DNA of 64,000 bases from Siphonodentalium dalli (GCA_032622095.1 CP136066.1:231202961-231266960), one strand, 5' to 3'; counted from the stretch's first letter, positions 1 to 13,010 are shown. Numbers and translations: made by a program. Notes: a model not told the origin generated them from the letters alone.

Positions 1-298
1 GTAATTTGAATAACAACGGGAATGGTGGGGGACAATGTTTGGACTACACTTCAGCGGCACCCGTGTGTTGGTCGTGAACGTGCTTGACTTTTTACTTAAT
101 TTGAATATTGTTGAATACATTAATAATTACTATGGAATTGGAGTAAACAGTCCACGTGGCTGTTTTAGTCAAGAACAGACGCCGAAAATAAGTCCATTCA
201 ATTTCATTGGGAAAAGGTCAGATTTATTACCAAATTCAGATTCCTAAATCCTAATTAACAGAAACTGTATTATTTTCTGAACAAACGACGAGATTTCT
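1..298. repeat. Left copy of a segment duplicated at 52187-52983
   Basis: This stretch matches 52187-52983 in the same orientation, with scattered substitutions and small indels; shared words include CTTCAGCGGCACCCGTGTGT and GTCCACGTGGCTGTTTTA. The match already runs at base 1, so it probably extends left of the window. It stops near 298, after the shared words TTTTCTGAACAAACGACRAG and then AGATTTC. The right copy contains 503 extra bases that this copy lacks, so this one is the empty site. The two copies flank the satellite array, about 52 kb apart. No reading frame here looks real. Confidence 0.85.
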
Positions 299-429
299 CA
301 TTCCTTGTATAACTATTTTTTTCATCTCGCCTCCATTTTATTTAGATAGAATACGAAATATATGAAGGGTGCGCCAAAAACGCTGAATCATCTGCTGATC
401 AGCAAGTTAACACCTATATCCACTACAGG

Positions 430-1040
430 AAGGGGCCACCTTTTTGACCCCAGCGACACCATTTCAGTAGTTCAAAATCCAGTTCAGCAGTACGACAGCT
501 GCAGTTCAGCAGATTGTCGCGAACGCAGTTGAACTCAATTATAACGAAATTAGTAGAGTTTAGGTTGTGCAAATGACTTGTAATACATGGGCCAAACCAT
601 ATACAGGGAGGGAAAACCATTTGACTGACCACAACCCCAGTTCAACAGTTCAAAATCCCGTTCAGCACTTCTTATGAAGAAGTTCAGCAGATTCCCATTA
701 ACTAAATTATAATGAAGTTATTCGGGTAAAGGTTATGCAAATGACTTTTAATCGATGCGACTTAACTAAATACATAGAGAAAACACCATTTGACCTACCT
801 CCACCCCAGTCCAGCAATACCTTTCAAAAAACCACCCCAGTTGAACAGTTCAAAATCCCGTTCAGCACTTCATATGGAGCAGTTCAGCAGATTCCCATTA
901 CACAATTTAACTAAATTGTAATGAAGTTATTCGGGTAAAGGTTATGAAAATGACTTTTAATAGATGTGACTTAACCAAATACATAGAGAAAACACCATCT
1001 GACCGACCTACACCCCAGACTAGCAGTATCTTTCAAAATT
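430..1040. repeat. Three diverged tandem copies of a 180-200 bp unit
   Basis: The word GTTCAAAATCC(C/A)GTTCAGCA recurs at about 470, 649 and 850, giving periods near 179 and 201. Copies two and three also share GAAGTTATTCGGGTAAAGGTTATG and the CATAGAGAAAACACCAT block. Copy one is the most diverged. This is a short local tandem repeat; no coding potential or known family is recognised. Confidence 0.8.
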
Positions 1041-1538
1041 TACTGCTATAGAACAGTATGAGAAATTTTCATATATTACTGGGTAAAATGTCTAGATCCT
1101 ATTGTCAGTGTCTCAAAAAGTAGTCTTTCCTCTGGTCTAGTGATGAAACACGAATATTTCGACAAAAATGCATGGTGGTATACTATAAACGCAATGTATC
1201 AAAACACGAAGGAATACCTTAGACTATCTTCAATAAATTCTCAATTTGATGAAAATTGCCAGCATACTTTGTTGCAGTGACATTATACCTGGACATTATA
1301 TTTGGCTGTAATAATCAAGACCACATATACGCGAGATACTACGTGTTCTGTAACCATGTCACCGTGTTTAACTGTTTTCCATAATGTTAGTGTCGGCGCA
1401 CACGATCCCGATTGTGCCCGGCTAAATCCGGCTGCCGGACAAATCGGGCCCCATATAATCGGGAGGTCAGCGCACACGAGTCGGATTTTCACTCCGGTCA
1501 TATGCATGCTATATATGATCACTGTAGTATATATCCAT
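1041..1538. other. Non-repetitive left flank of the satellite
   Basis: I see no gene. An imperfect inverted repeat lies around 1409-1447 (CGATTGTGCCCGGC against GCCGGACAAATCG), and the word CGCACACGA occurs twice, near 1397 and 1471. Overlapping frames of 88 codons exist on both strands here but are chance mirror frames. Confidence 0.6.
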
Positions 1539-4500
1539 CGATCGGACATCGGGAACTTGTCATATTAATCGATACAAACCCAAACTAGAAATGTATTGGT
1601 AGAAATTTTGGCTGTTTGGTTGCCTGTCGTCGGATTTCTATAAATATTTTTGGCAGCAACCTTTTGCATGTTACAAGATAAATCTTTTACCAATCCGTGG
1701 ATACCAAATTTATTACGATTGGACGTCGGGAACATGACTTACAAATTGAAATAATCTCGAGGGGTATAAACCCCAAATAACCCCACTAGATAGATTTAGG
1801 AAGACAGTTTATTACGGTAGTTTATCATTGCGAGCTTTTAGCGGCATTTAGCATATTGTAAGATAAATCGTTTACCAAACAGTGTGTACCAGATGTACTA
1901 CGATTGGACGTCGGAAACATGACGTACTAATTGAAATAACCCCGAACAAACCCACTAGATATATTTCGGAAGACAGTTTATTACGGGAGTTTATCATTGC
2001 GCACTACAATACGGGCTGTGTTTAGATGACTTTTGTGGGTTTTCTATATACATTTTTAGCGGCAAATTTTTGCATGTGGCAAGTTCAGTCTCTGGCTGAT
2101 TCATGGGTATGAAATTTATTACGATCGGACATCGGGAACTTGTCATATTAATCGATACAATCCCAAACAAGAAATGTATTGGTCGAAAGTTTGGCTGTGT
2201 TTGCATGCCTGTCTTCGGATTTCTGTAAATATTTTTAACGGAAACCTTTTGTATTTTGAAAGATAAATCTTTACCAATCCGTGGATACCAAATTTATTAC
2301 GATTGGACCGGGAACATGACGTACTAATTGAAATAATCTCGAGGGGTATAAACCCCAAATAAACCCACTAGATATATTTCGGAAGACAGTTTATTACGGT
2401 AGTTTATAATTGCGCGCTACAATACGGTCGAAAGTTTGGCTGTGTTTGAATGCCTGTCGTCGGATTTCTAATCTCGAGGGGTATAAACCCTAAATAACCC
2501 CACTATATATATTTCGGAAGACAGTTTATTACGAGAGTTTATCATTGCGCACTAAAATACGGGTTGTGTTTAGGTGACTTTTGTGGGTTCTCTATAAATC
2601 ATTTTAATGGCAATTTTTTGGATGTGGCAAGTTCAGTCTCTGACCGATTCATGGGTATGAAATTTATTACGATCGTACATCGGGAACTTCTCATATTAAT
2701 TGATAGAAACCCAAACAAGAAATGTATTGGTCGAATGTTTGGCTGTGTTTGAATGCCTGTCGTCGGATTTCTATAAATATTTGGAACGACAACGTTTTGC
2801 TTTTTGCAAGATAAATCTTTTACCAATCCGCGAATACCAAATATATTACGATTGGACGTCGGGAACATGACGTGCTAATTGAAATAATCTCGAGGGGTAT
2901 AAGCCCCAAATAACCCCACTATATATATATATATATTTCGGAAGACAGTTTATCATTGCGCGCTACAATACAGTCGAAAGTTTGGCTGTGTTTGAATGCC
3001 TGTCGTCGGATTTCTGTAAATATTTTTAAAGGCATCCATTTGCATTTTGCAAGATAAATCTTTTACCAATCCGTAGATACCAAATTTTACGATTGGTCAG
3101 GGAACATGACGTACTAATTGAAATAATCTCGAGTGGTATAAACCCCAAATAACCCCACTAGATATATTTCGGAAGACAGTTTATCACGGGAGTTTATCAT
3201 TACGCACTACAATACGGGCTGTGTTTCGGCGACTTTTGTGGCTTTTCTATAAACATTTTTATTTGCAAATTTTGCATGTTGCATGATCAGTCTCTGTCTG
3301 ATTCATGGGTATGACATATATGATGATCGGACATCGGGAAGTTGTCATATTAATCGATAAAAACCCAAACTAGAAATGTATTGGGCGAAAGGTTGGCTGT
3401 GTTTGAATGCCTGTTGTCGAATTTCTATAAATATTTTAGCGGCAACGTTTTGCATGTTGCAAGATAAATCTTTTACCAATCCGTGAATATAAAACTTATT
3501 ACGGTTGTACGTCGGTAACATGACGTACTAATTGAAATAATCTCGAGGGGTATATAAACCTCAAATAACCCCACTAGATATATTTCGGAAGACAGTTTAT
3601 TAAGGTAGTTTATCATTCCGAACTACAATATGGTCGAAAGTTTGGTTGTGTTTGAATGCCTGTCGTCGGATTTATATAAATATTTTTAAGGCATCCTTTT
3701 GCATGTTGCAAGATACATCTTGTACCAATCAGTGGATGCCAAATTTATTACGATTGGACGTTGGGAAAATGACGTACTAATTTAAATAATCTCTAGGGGT
3801 ATAAACCCCAAATAACCCCACTAGATATATTTCGGAAGACAGTTTATTACGGGAGTTTATCATTGCGCACTACAATACGGGCTGTGTTTAGGTGACTTTT
3901 GTGGCTTTTCTATAAACAGTTTTAGCGGCAAATTTGTGCATGTTGCACGTTAGTCTCTGTCCGATTCACGGGTATGGAAATTATAACGATCGGACATCGG
4001 GAACTTGGTATATTAATCGATACAAACCCAAACTAGAAATGTATTTGTCGAAAGTTTGGCTGTGTTTGAATGCCTGTCGTCGAATTTCTATGAACATTTT
4101 AGCGGCAACGTTTTGCATGTTGCAAGATAAATCTTTTACCAATTCGGGAATATAAAACTTATTACGGTTGGACGTCGGTAACATGACGTACTAATTGAAA
4201 TAATCTCGAGGGGTATAAACCTCAAATAACCCCACTAGATATATTTCGGAAAACGGTTTATTACGAAGTTTATCATTGCGAACTACAATATGGTCGAAAG
4301 TTTGGTTGTGTTTGAGAGCCTGTCATCGTATTTATATAAATATTTTTAAAGGCATCCTTTTGCATGTTGTAACATAGATCTTTTACAAATCAGTGGATAC
4401 CAAATTTATTATGATCGGACGTCGGGAAAATGACGTACTAATTTAAATAATCTCGAAGGGTATAAACCCAAAATAACCCCACTAGATATATTTCGGAAGA

Positions 4501-6302
4501 CAGTTTATTACGGGAGTTTATCATTCCGAACTACAATATGGTCGAAAGTTTGGTTGTGTTTTAACGACAACCTTTCGCACTTTGCAAGATAAATCTTTTA
4601 CAAATCCGTGGATACCAAATTTATTACGATTGGACGTCGGGAACATGACGTACTAATTGAAATAATCTCGAGGGGTGTAAACCCCAAAAAAACCACACTA
4701 GATATATTTCAGAAGACTGTTTATTACGGGAGTTTATCATTGCGCACTACAATACGGTCGAAAGTTTGGCTGTGTTTGAATGCATGTCGTCGGATGTCTA
4801 TAAACATTTTTGATGGCAACCTTCTGCTTTTTCCAAGACAAATCTTTTACCAATCTGTGGATACCAAATTTATGGCGATTGGATCGGGGACATGGCGTAC
4901 TAATTGAAATAATCTCGAGGGATATAAGCCCTAAATAACTCAACTAGATATATTTCGGAAGAGTGTTTATTACGGGAGTTTATCATGGCGCACTAAAATA
5001 CGGGCTTTGTTTAGATGACTTTGGTGGGTTTTCTATCAACATTTTTAGCTGCAGCTTTATGTATGTTGCCAGCTCAGTCTGGCCGATTTATGGCTATGAA
5101 ATTTATTACGATCGGACATCGAGAACTTGTCATATTAATCGATACAAATCCAAACTACAAATTATTATCGAATGTTTGGCTGTGTTTGCATGCCTGTCGT
5201 CGGATTTCTGTTAATATTTTTAACGACAACCATTCGCACTTTGCAAGATAAATCTTTTACAAATCCGTGGATACCAAATTTATTTCGATTGGACTTCGGC
5301 AACATGACGTACTAATTGAAATAATCTCGAGGGGCATAAACCCCAAAAAACACACTAGATATATTTCGAAAGACAGTTTATTACGCGAGTTTATCATTGC
5401 GCACTACAATACGATCGAACGTTTGGCTGTGTTTGAATGCCTGTCGTCGGATTTCGAATCTCGAGGGGTATATGCCCTAACTAACCCCACTAGATATATT
5501 TCGAAAGACAGTTTATTACGGGAGTTTATCATTGCGCACTGCAATACGGGCCGTGTTTAGGTAACCTTTGTGGGTTTTCTATAAACATTTTAGCTGCAGA
5601 TTTTTGTACGTTGCAAGTTCAGTCACGGGTATGAAATTGAAAACGATCGGACATCGTGAACTTGTCATATTAATCGATACAAATCCAAACAACAAATATA
5701 TTGGTCGAAAGTTTGGTTGTGTTTGCATGCCTGTCATCGGATTTCTATAAATATTTTTAGCAGCAACCTTTTGGGATTTTTCAAGACAAATCTTTTACCA
5801 ATCCGTGGATACTAAATTTATTACGATTGGACCGGGAACATGACGTACTTATTGAAATAATCTCGAGGGGTATAAACCCCATATAACCCCACTATATATA
5901 TTTCGGTTTATTACGGGAGTTTATTATTGCGCACTATAATACGGGCTGTGTTTAGGTGATTTTTGTGGGTTTTTTATAAACATTTTAGCGGCAGATTTTG
6001 TGCGTTGCAAGTTCAGTCTCTTGCCGATTCATGGGTATGAAATTGATTACGATCGGACATTAGGAACTTGTCATATTAATCGATACAAATCCAAACTACA
6101 AATATATTGATCGAAAGTTTGGTTGTGTTTGAATGCCTGTCGTCGGATTTCTATAAATATTTTTAACGGCAACCTTTTGCATTTTGCAAGATAAATCTTT
6201 TACCAATCCATGGATACCAAACTTATTACGATTGGACCGGGAACATGACGTACTAATTGAATTTCGGAAGACAGTTTATTACGGGAGTTTATCATTGCGC
6301 AC
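1539..6302. repeat. Diverged left edge of the array
   Basis: A and B halves are recognisable throughout, but lengths vary and substitutions, deletions and partial halves are frequent, with no regular higher-order period. Parts of it, especially about 4300-5750, are near copies of about 44200-45800. Divergence at array edges fits the usual view that edges escape homogenisation. The segment ends in the target site of the hAT-like insertion. Confidence 0.85.
6295..6302. repeat. Left 8-bp target duplication TTGCGCAC
   Basis: TTGCGCAC stands here and again at 9319-9326, directly flanking the inserted element. The uninterrupted satellite reads TTGCGCAC at this place, and the paralogous empty site at 47567-47574 reads TTGCGTAC. 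Confidence 0.9.
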
Positions 6303-6545
6303 CAGGGGCGGCGGAGCCGGGGGGGCACAGGGGGGCACGTGCCCCCCCACTTTTTTCCCCAATTATGGGTACATAATCTTCCAATACTAAATACATTGGA
6401 GAAAATAATTTTTGGTTCCCAAGAAAACATTCCATTAGTAGACAAATGTGTTTAATCTTATCAGTTATGCCACTATGGCTAGCAAGATAGATAGTTAATC
6501 CCTTGGTCAGTATTTATGGGAGGCCCTTTTCACATTTATTATTTA

Positions 6546-6725
6546 TTTGCGCTTAAGCGCAAATATTTGCACTTAAGCACAAATCATTTGCGCTTAAGCG
6601 TAAATCATTTGCGCTTAAGCGCAAATCATTTGCGCTTAAGCGCAAATATGTGTCTATCAATTTATTTGCGCTTAAGCTCAAATCATTTGCGCTTAAGCGC
6701 AAATCATTTGCGCTTAAGCGCAAAT
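6546..6725. repeat. Left array of eight 18-bp palindromes
   Basis: Eight copies of the self-complementary word TTTGCGCTTAAGCGCAAA or one-to-two-base variants, mostly separated by a few A/T bases. A spacer with TATGTGTCTATCAATTTA sits between copies five and six. Each copy could form its own small hairpin or bind a symmetric dimer. Confidence 0.9.
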
Positions 6726-7309
6726 ACCTAACACTCCCTTACTTCCCTCTGATTGTGAATGATTGAGTCCATCTCATACTGAGGCATAGTATATTATGAT
6801 GGGCCCATAGTAATAGCCCCATACAGACTCGAAGTTGAAGAAAAAACATATTTCCATATGCCTATCAGCATCTCTGTCCCTGGTGTCCCAGGAATTGGTG
6901 TCTCACTCCCAGAGCTCTAGTATATTTTATTAAAGGGATATCTCCTGCACAGATATACCGTATACCATTTCTATGGCCATAAAAAGGGAATTAGGGGTTA
7001 CCGGGGGGCTTGCTTCCTTCATATTGTGTACTTATTGACTTGAAATAGGGGAAAAAACCCTATTTTCATATTATCAGCATCCCTGTCCAGAAGAATGTGT
7101 GTCTCCATCACAGAGATCAAGTATATTTTATGAATGAGACATATCCTGCACAGATCTATACCATTTCCATGTCATAAAAGGGATCTAGGGTTACTGGGGG
7201 ATTGCTTCCCTCATATGGTGGGCCTACCGGTATATAGACTTGAGTGATGTGTTTAGGCCTGTGCCATTTAAAATTAATTCAGGGGGGAATCAATGAATAT
7301 TAATTTTTA

Positions 7310-7488
7310 TTTGCGCTTAAGCGCAAATCATTTGCACTTAATCGAAAATATGATCTATTTGCGCTTAAGCGCAAATGAATTGCGCTTAAGCGCAAATGAT
7401 TTACGCTTAAGCGCAAATATTTGCGCTTAAGCGCAAATGATAGAGGTTATTTGCGCTTAAGCGCAAATATTTGCGCTTAAGCGTAAAT
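7310..7488. repeat. Right array of eight 18-bp palindromes
   Basis: Eight further copies of the TTTGCGCTTAAGCGCAAA palindrome, some with one to three changes, arranged as a rough mirror of 6546-6725. It leads directly into the right inverted end of the same element. Confidence 0.9.
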
Positions 7489-7584
7489 AAATAATAAATG
7501 TGAAAAGGGCCTCCCATAAGTATTGACACTGTGTCTGAGTAATTGCCCTCTGGGAATTTAACTACAGACGTTGAGTTCTTTGTA

Positions 7585-8341
7585 GAGCTCAGGTCTTCTG
7601 GGGGGCACCATCATAGCCACAGAGAAGACAAAATGCTTGATTTTCAGAAGGAGGAAGCCAAAAGTTCACCCTCAGTTTTTCCTTGAAGATAATCTCTTGG
7701 ATCTGGTTAACGAATATACCTATCTCGGAATGACGGGGTAGCTGGGAATTCGATATTCAAAAGTCTGGAGTCATTTGGCTTGACGCTTGACTATACCCTC
7801 CGACATTACTAACAACAAGCCTCTAATTAACAAGCTTGTAAAGTCATTTAAACGCTAGCTTCGTGAAAATCACACTGAAAACTTCAGAACAAGTATGCGC
7901 GATGGTGTTTCAAAAACTGGTAAAAATAAATTAAGAACATATCGACTTTTTAAAAGAGATATTGTCCTAGAACCTTATCTCTTAAATACAGCGTCGCTAG
8001 CTGACCGCTCAACATTTACATGTCTAAGAATAAGTAATCATTCTCTTGCCATTGAAAAGGGTCGTCACGCCCAACCACCGATTCCTTTAGCCAGAAGATT
8101 ATGTGTTTTGTGTAATAACGAAGCCATCGACGATGAGAGGCATTTCCTAATTGATTGTCCAACATTTCTTCCTATACCGAATGAACTCATTAAAATTATG
8201 GATGACAATTTTATCAATTTTCGATTGAGGAGTAGATTGGACCAACTCACACATATATTAGCCAATGACACAGCTCAAATATGCTCCCAAATCTGCAACG
8301 TAGTCAAGCGGTTATTCGAGGCCAGATCACAGTTAAACTAG
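7585..8341 (+). pseudogene. Decayed C-terminal part of a non-LTR reverse transcriptase
   Basis: About 7600-7735 translates to an RT thumb-like stretch with EKTKCLIF and NEYTYLGMT, ended by a stop. After an internal gap the frame resumes near 7810, crosses a TAG, and stays open from 7895 to 8341 (148 codons). The open part contains RTYRLFKRD, ISNHSLAIEKGR and a zinc-binding pattern C-x2-C-x9-H-x4-C. The intact RT at 20491-22902 has the same order of motifs and the same zinc spacing, so both belong to related elements. Stop codons, a deletion and lack of the catalytic core make this a dead 5'-truncated copy lying inside the hAT-like element. Confidence 0.85.
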
Positions 8342-8407
8342 ACAAATTATGTGTGTTGAATCATGTAACATAACTCACTCTATACAGATAAGAATATACG
8401 CAATTAA

Positions 8408-8459
<52 letters not shown>

Positions 8460-8598
8460 GATATTATCACTATTATTCAATGTATGTAATGTCAATATAT
8501 TGTATGATGTCACATGATACACTGTTAATATTATTATACATGGCAACCTGTCCCTATAATGGGACGTCTTTTGCTGAATAAATATATCTATCTATCTA
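8342..8598 (+). mobile_element. 3' tail of the decayed non-LTR element
   Basis: This follows the RT pseudogene. It includes a long AT run and ends with GCTGAATAAATATATCTATCTATCTA: a polyadenylation-like AATAAA followed by a short TATC repeat. Microsatellite-like 3' tails of this kind are common in animal non-LTR retrotransposons. The end point is inferred from the tail. Confidence 0.65.
8409..8457. repeat. AT dinucleotide run
   Basis: A nearly pure (AT)n microsatellite of about 48 bases within the 3' region of the decayed RT element. Confidence 0.95.
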
Positions 8599-9227
8599 GC
8601 CATGTCTTGGATGCAGCAGCTTGTCTAATTAAAATCACATTCACCATACCAATCAAAGGTTTAAATTTGAGTGTCTTCAATAAAAGTGCAAACCTGTGGT
8701 TTGGCAGGTATACAATTTCATGCCAAGGTGGTCAAACTCCTGATATCATGAGATCACTTGCTATATACAATATCAGTTGATGCTGAGTATTCATTGGAAT
8801 AACTTGACTATGATTTTTATCAACTCAGCTAATTCGTTATTACCGAGAAATAAGAAGAGTTAGAATAATTATTTTCTACATGAAGTTTACTGTGTACTTG
8901 CAAGTGTTTGTGTACATATATATTATAGTGTTATTTAATATTCAAAGTTACTTGTGATTATTGTTTCTTCGATATCAACGGTTGTCGTATGTGGAGTGAA
9001 TTGGATTATACAGTACAGTGTATACTAATTTCATCATAACATTTATGTAGGTCATCTTTCACACATTGGCTGCAAAAATAAGTGAGTAGCAGAGTAGTAT
9101 CATTTAAACTCTTTCTTATGTTCTACCTCCATAATGGTACATGCTGTAGCCATGAATAACATCATACTAAACAATCTTTGCGCTGGCGCATATTGCAACA
9201 GTTTTCAATTCATTCATGTAGTATTTG
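8599..9227. other. Interior of the hAT-like element, nothing recognised
   Basis: AT-rich sequence without a convincing frame or known repeat. A 73-codon frame starting at 8559 begins inside the RT tail and shows no recognisable domain. Confidence 0.5.
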
Positions 9228-9282
9228 AAAAAAAATGACGTATTTGAAAACAAATGACGTATTTGAAAAAAAATGACGTGCC
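9228..9282. repeat. Short tandem repeat near the right end of the hAT-like element
   Basis: About three copies of an 18-base unit around GACGTATTTGAAAA, leading into GACGTGCCCCCCC. Subterminal repeats of this sort often serve as transposase binding sites in hAT elements; that role is inferred here. Confidence 0.75.
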
Positions 9283-9318
9283 CCCCCCCCCACTTTTTTG
9301 TAGCTTCCGCCGCCCCTC

Positions 9319-9326
9319 TTGCGCAC
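9319..9326. repeat. Right 8-bp target duplication TTGCGCAC
   Basis: Exact partner of 6295-6302. The satellite resumes immediately after it with TATAATACGGGCTGTG. Confidence 0.9.
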
Positions 9327-12300
9327 TATAATACGGGCTGTGTTTGGGTGACTTTTGAGGGGGTTTTTATAAACATTTTAAAAAGAAAATTTGTGTGTGC
9401 TGCAAGTTCAGTCTCTGGCCGATTCGTGGGTATGAAATTTATTACTATCGGACATCGGATACATGTCATATTAATCGATACAAACCCAAACTAGAAATGT
9501 ATTGGTCGAAAGTTTGACTGTGTTTGAATACCTGTCATCGGATTTCTATAAATATTTCCGGGGCAACGTTTTGAATGTTGTAAGATAAAACTTTTACCAG
9601 TCCGTAGATATAACATTTATTACGATTGGACGTCGGGAACATCACGTACTAATTGAAATAATCTCGAGGGGTATAAACATCAAATAACCCCACTAGATAT
9701 ATTTCGGAAGACAGTTTATTACGGGAGTTTATCATTGCGCATTTCTGTAAATATTTTTAACGGCAACCTTTTGCATATATTTCAAGATAAATCTTTTACC
9801 AATCCATGGATACCAAAGTTTTTACGATTGGACGTCGGGAACATAACGTACAAACTGAAACCCCACTAGATATATTTCGGAAGACAGTTTATTACGGGAG
9901 TTTATCATTGCGCACTACAATACGGGCTGTGTTTAGGTGATTTTGTGGGTTTTCTATAAACATTTATACCTGTTGCATGTTCAGTCTCTGTCCGATTCAT
10001 GGGTATGAAATTTATGACGATCCGACATCGGGAACTTGTCATATTAAGCGATACAAACCCAAACTAGAAATGTATTGGTCGAAAGTTTGGCTGTGTTTGA
10101 ATGATTGTCGTCGGATTTCTAGAAATATTATTAACGGCAACCTTTTGGATTTTCCAAGATAAATCTTTTACCAATCCGTGGATACCAAATTTATTACGAT
10201 TGGACCGGGAACATGACGTACTTATTGAAATAATCTCGAGGGGTATAAACCCCATATAACCCCACTATATATATTTCGGAAGACAGTTTATTACGGGAGT
10301 TTATTATTGCGAAGTACAATACAGGCTGTGTTTAGGTGACTTTTGAGGGTTTTCTATAAACATTTATACCTGTTGCATGTTCAGTCGCTGTCCGATTCCC
10401 CATGGGTATGACATTTATGACGATCGGACGTCGGGAACTCGTCATATTAAGCGATACAAACCCAAACTAGAAATGTATTGGTCGAAAATTTGGCTGTGTT
10501 TGAACGCCTGTCGTCGGATTTCTATAAATATTTAGCGGCAACGTTTTGTCTGTTGAAAGATAAAACTTTTACCAATCCGTGGATATACAATTTATTACGA
10601 TTGGACGTCGGGAATATGACGTACTAATTGAAATAATGTCTAGGGGTATAAACCTCAAATAACCCCACCAGATATATTTCGGAAGACAGTTTATTACAGG
10701 AGTTTATCATTGCGCACTACAATACGGGATGTGTCTAGGTGACTTTTGTGGGTTTTCTATAAATGTTTTAGTAGCAACTTTTGGGATATGGCAAGGACAG
10801 TCTATGGCCGATTCATGGGTATTAAAGATATTACGATCAGACATCAGGAACTTTTGGATGTGGCAAGCTCAGTCTCTGGCTGATTCATGGGTATGAAATT
10901 TATTACGATCGGACATCTGGAACTTGTCATATTAATCGATACAAACCCAAATAAGAAATGTATTTAGCCGCAATCTTTTGCATTTTGCAAGATAAATCTT
11001 TTAATAATCCGCGGATACCAAATTTATTACGATTGGACCGGGAACATGACGTACTAATTGAAATAATCTCGAGGGGTATAAACCCCAAATAACCCCACTA
11101 GATATATTTCGGAAGACAGTTTATTACGGGAGTTTATCATTGCGCACTACAATACTGGCTGTGTTTAGGTGACTTTTGTGGGTTCTCTATAATTAATTTT
11201 AATGGCAAATTTTTGGATGTGGCATGTTCAGTCTCTGGCCGATTGATGCGTATGGAATTTATTACGATCGGACATCCGTTCTGAAATTGTCATATTAATC
11301 GATAGAAACCCAAACAAGAAATGTATTGGTCGAAAGTTTGGCTGTGTTTGAATGCCTGTTGTCGGATTTCAATAAATATTTTGAACGGCAACGTTTTGCT
11401 TTTTGCAAGATAAATCTTTTACCAATCCGTTGATACCAAATATATTACGATTGGACGCCGTGAACATGACGTACTAATTGAAATAATCTCGAGGAGTATA
11501 AGCCCCAAATAACCCCACTAGATTTATTTCGGAAGACAGTTTATTGCGGGAGTTTATCATTGCGCACTACAATACGAGCTGTGTGTATGTGACTTTTGTG
11601 GGTTCTCTATAAATAATTTTAATGGCAAATTTTTGGATGTGGCATGTTCTGTCTCTGGCCGATCGATGGGTATGAAATTTATTACGATCGGACATCCGCT
11701 CTGGAAATTGTCATATTAATCGATAGAAACCCAAACAAGAAATGTATTGGTCGAAAGTTTGGCTGTGTTTGAATGCCTGTTGTCGGATTTCAATAAATAT
11801 TTGAACGGCAACGTTTTGCCTATTGCAAGATAAATCTTTTACCAATCCGTTGATAACAAATATATTACGATTGGACGTCGTGAACATGCCGTAATAATTT
11901 AAATAATCTTCAGGGATATAAACTCCAAATAACCCCACTATAGATATATTTCGGAAGACAGTTTATTACTGGAGTGTATCATTGCGCACTACACAATACG
12001 GGCTGTGTTTAGGTGACTTTTGTCGGTTCTCTATAAATAAATTTAATGGCAAATGTTTGGTTGTGGCAAGTTCAGTCTCTGGCCGATTGATGGGTAGGAA
12101 ATTTATTACGATCGGACATCCGTTCTGGAGCTTGTCATATTAATCGTTAGAAACCCAAACAAGAAATGTATTGGTCGAAAGTTGGGCTGTGTTTGAATGC
12201 CTGTCGTCGAATTTCTATAAACATTTTAGCTGCAACGTTTTGAAATAATCTCGAGGGGTATAAACCTCAAATAACCCCACTAGATATATTTCGGAAGACA

Positions 12301-13010
12301 GTTTATTACGGAAGTTTATCATTGCGAACTACAATATGGTCGAAAGTTTGGTTGTGTTTGAATGCCTGTCGTCGGATTTCTATAAATATTTTTAACGGCA
12401 TCCTTTTGCATGTTGCAAGATAGATCTTTTACCAATCAGTGGATACCAAATTTATTACGATTGGACGTCGGGAAAATGACGTACTAACTTAAATAATCTC
12501 GAGGGGTATAAACCCCAAATAACCCCACTAGATATAATTCGGAAGACAGTTTATTACGGGAGTGTATCATTGCGCACTATACAATACGGGCTGTGTTTAG
12601 GTGACTTTTGTGGGTTCTCTATAAATAATTTTAATGGCAAATGTTTGGATGTGGCATGTTCAGTCTCTGGCCGATTGATGCGTATGAAATTTATTACGAT
12701 CGGACATCCGCTCTGGAAATTGTCATATTAATCGATAGAAACCCAAACAAGAAATTTATTGGTCGAAAGTTTGGCTGTGTTTGAATGCCTGTTGTCGGAT
12801 TTCAATAAATATTTTGAACGTCAACATTTTGCCTATTGCAAGATAAATCTTTTACCAATCCGTTGATAACAAATATATTACGATTGGATGTCGTGAACAT
12901 GACGTACTAATTGAAATAATCTCGAGGGGTATAAACCCCAAATAACCCCAATATAGATATATTTCGGAAGACAGTTTATTACGGAATTTATCATTGCGCA
13001 CTACATTACG
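9319..13010. repeat. Diverged array segment left of the 661-bp core
   Basis: Irregular A and B halves with local deletions. A hybrid module, an A half with an internal partial duplication (GGGATATGGCAAGG followed by GGATGTGGCAAGCTCAG), lies at about 10760-10960 and recurs at five other places in the array. Near 12235 a B half has lost its middle (CAACGTTTTGAAATAATC); the same deletion recurs at about 24848. Confidence 0.85.

Larger units (their letters stand above)
6506..7527. mobile_element. Nested inverted-repeat element with palindrome arrays
   Basis: The ends are inverted copies: GTCAGTATTTATGGGAGGCC on the left, and its near reverse complement GGCCTCCCATAAGTATTGAC on the right. These ends run inward about 40 bases through CCCTTTTCACATTTATTATT and into arrays of an 18-bp palindrome on each side. 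The centre (6726-7309) holds two diverged tandem copies of a roughly 210-bp unit, anchored by TATCAGCATCYCTGTCC at 6863 and 7072. No coding frame and no clear target duplication were found. The superfamily is unknown; the outermost base of each end is uncertain by a few positions. Confidence 0.75.
6303..9318. mobile_element. hAT-like non-autonomous DNA transposon, 3.0 kb
   Basis: The element begins CAGGGGCGGCGGA and ends TCCGCCGCCCCTC, an inverted pair apart from the last base, and it is flanked by an 8-bp duplication. Eight-base duplications and CAGGG-type ends are hallmarks of the hAT superfamily. A G/C-rich subterminal block with GGGGGCACGTGCCCCC follows the left end, and a related GACGTGCCCCC block precedes the right end. 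No transposase frame is visible. The interior is filled by a palindrome-array element (6506-7527) and a decayed RT fragment (about 7585-8598). A paralogous copy of the target without the insertion lies at about 47507-47640. Confidence 0.85.

Noticed and set aside
1283-1568. Overlapping 88-codon frames on both strands
   Set aside because: Mirror frames over a short inverted repeat, the plus-strand one running into the satellite; no domain.
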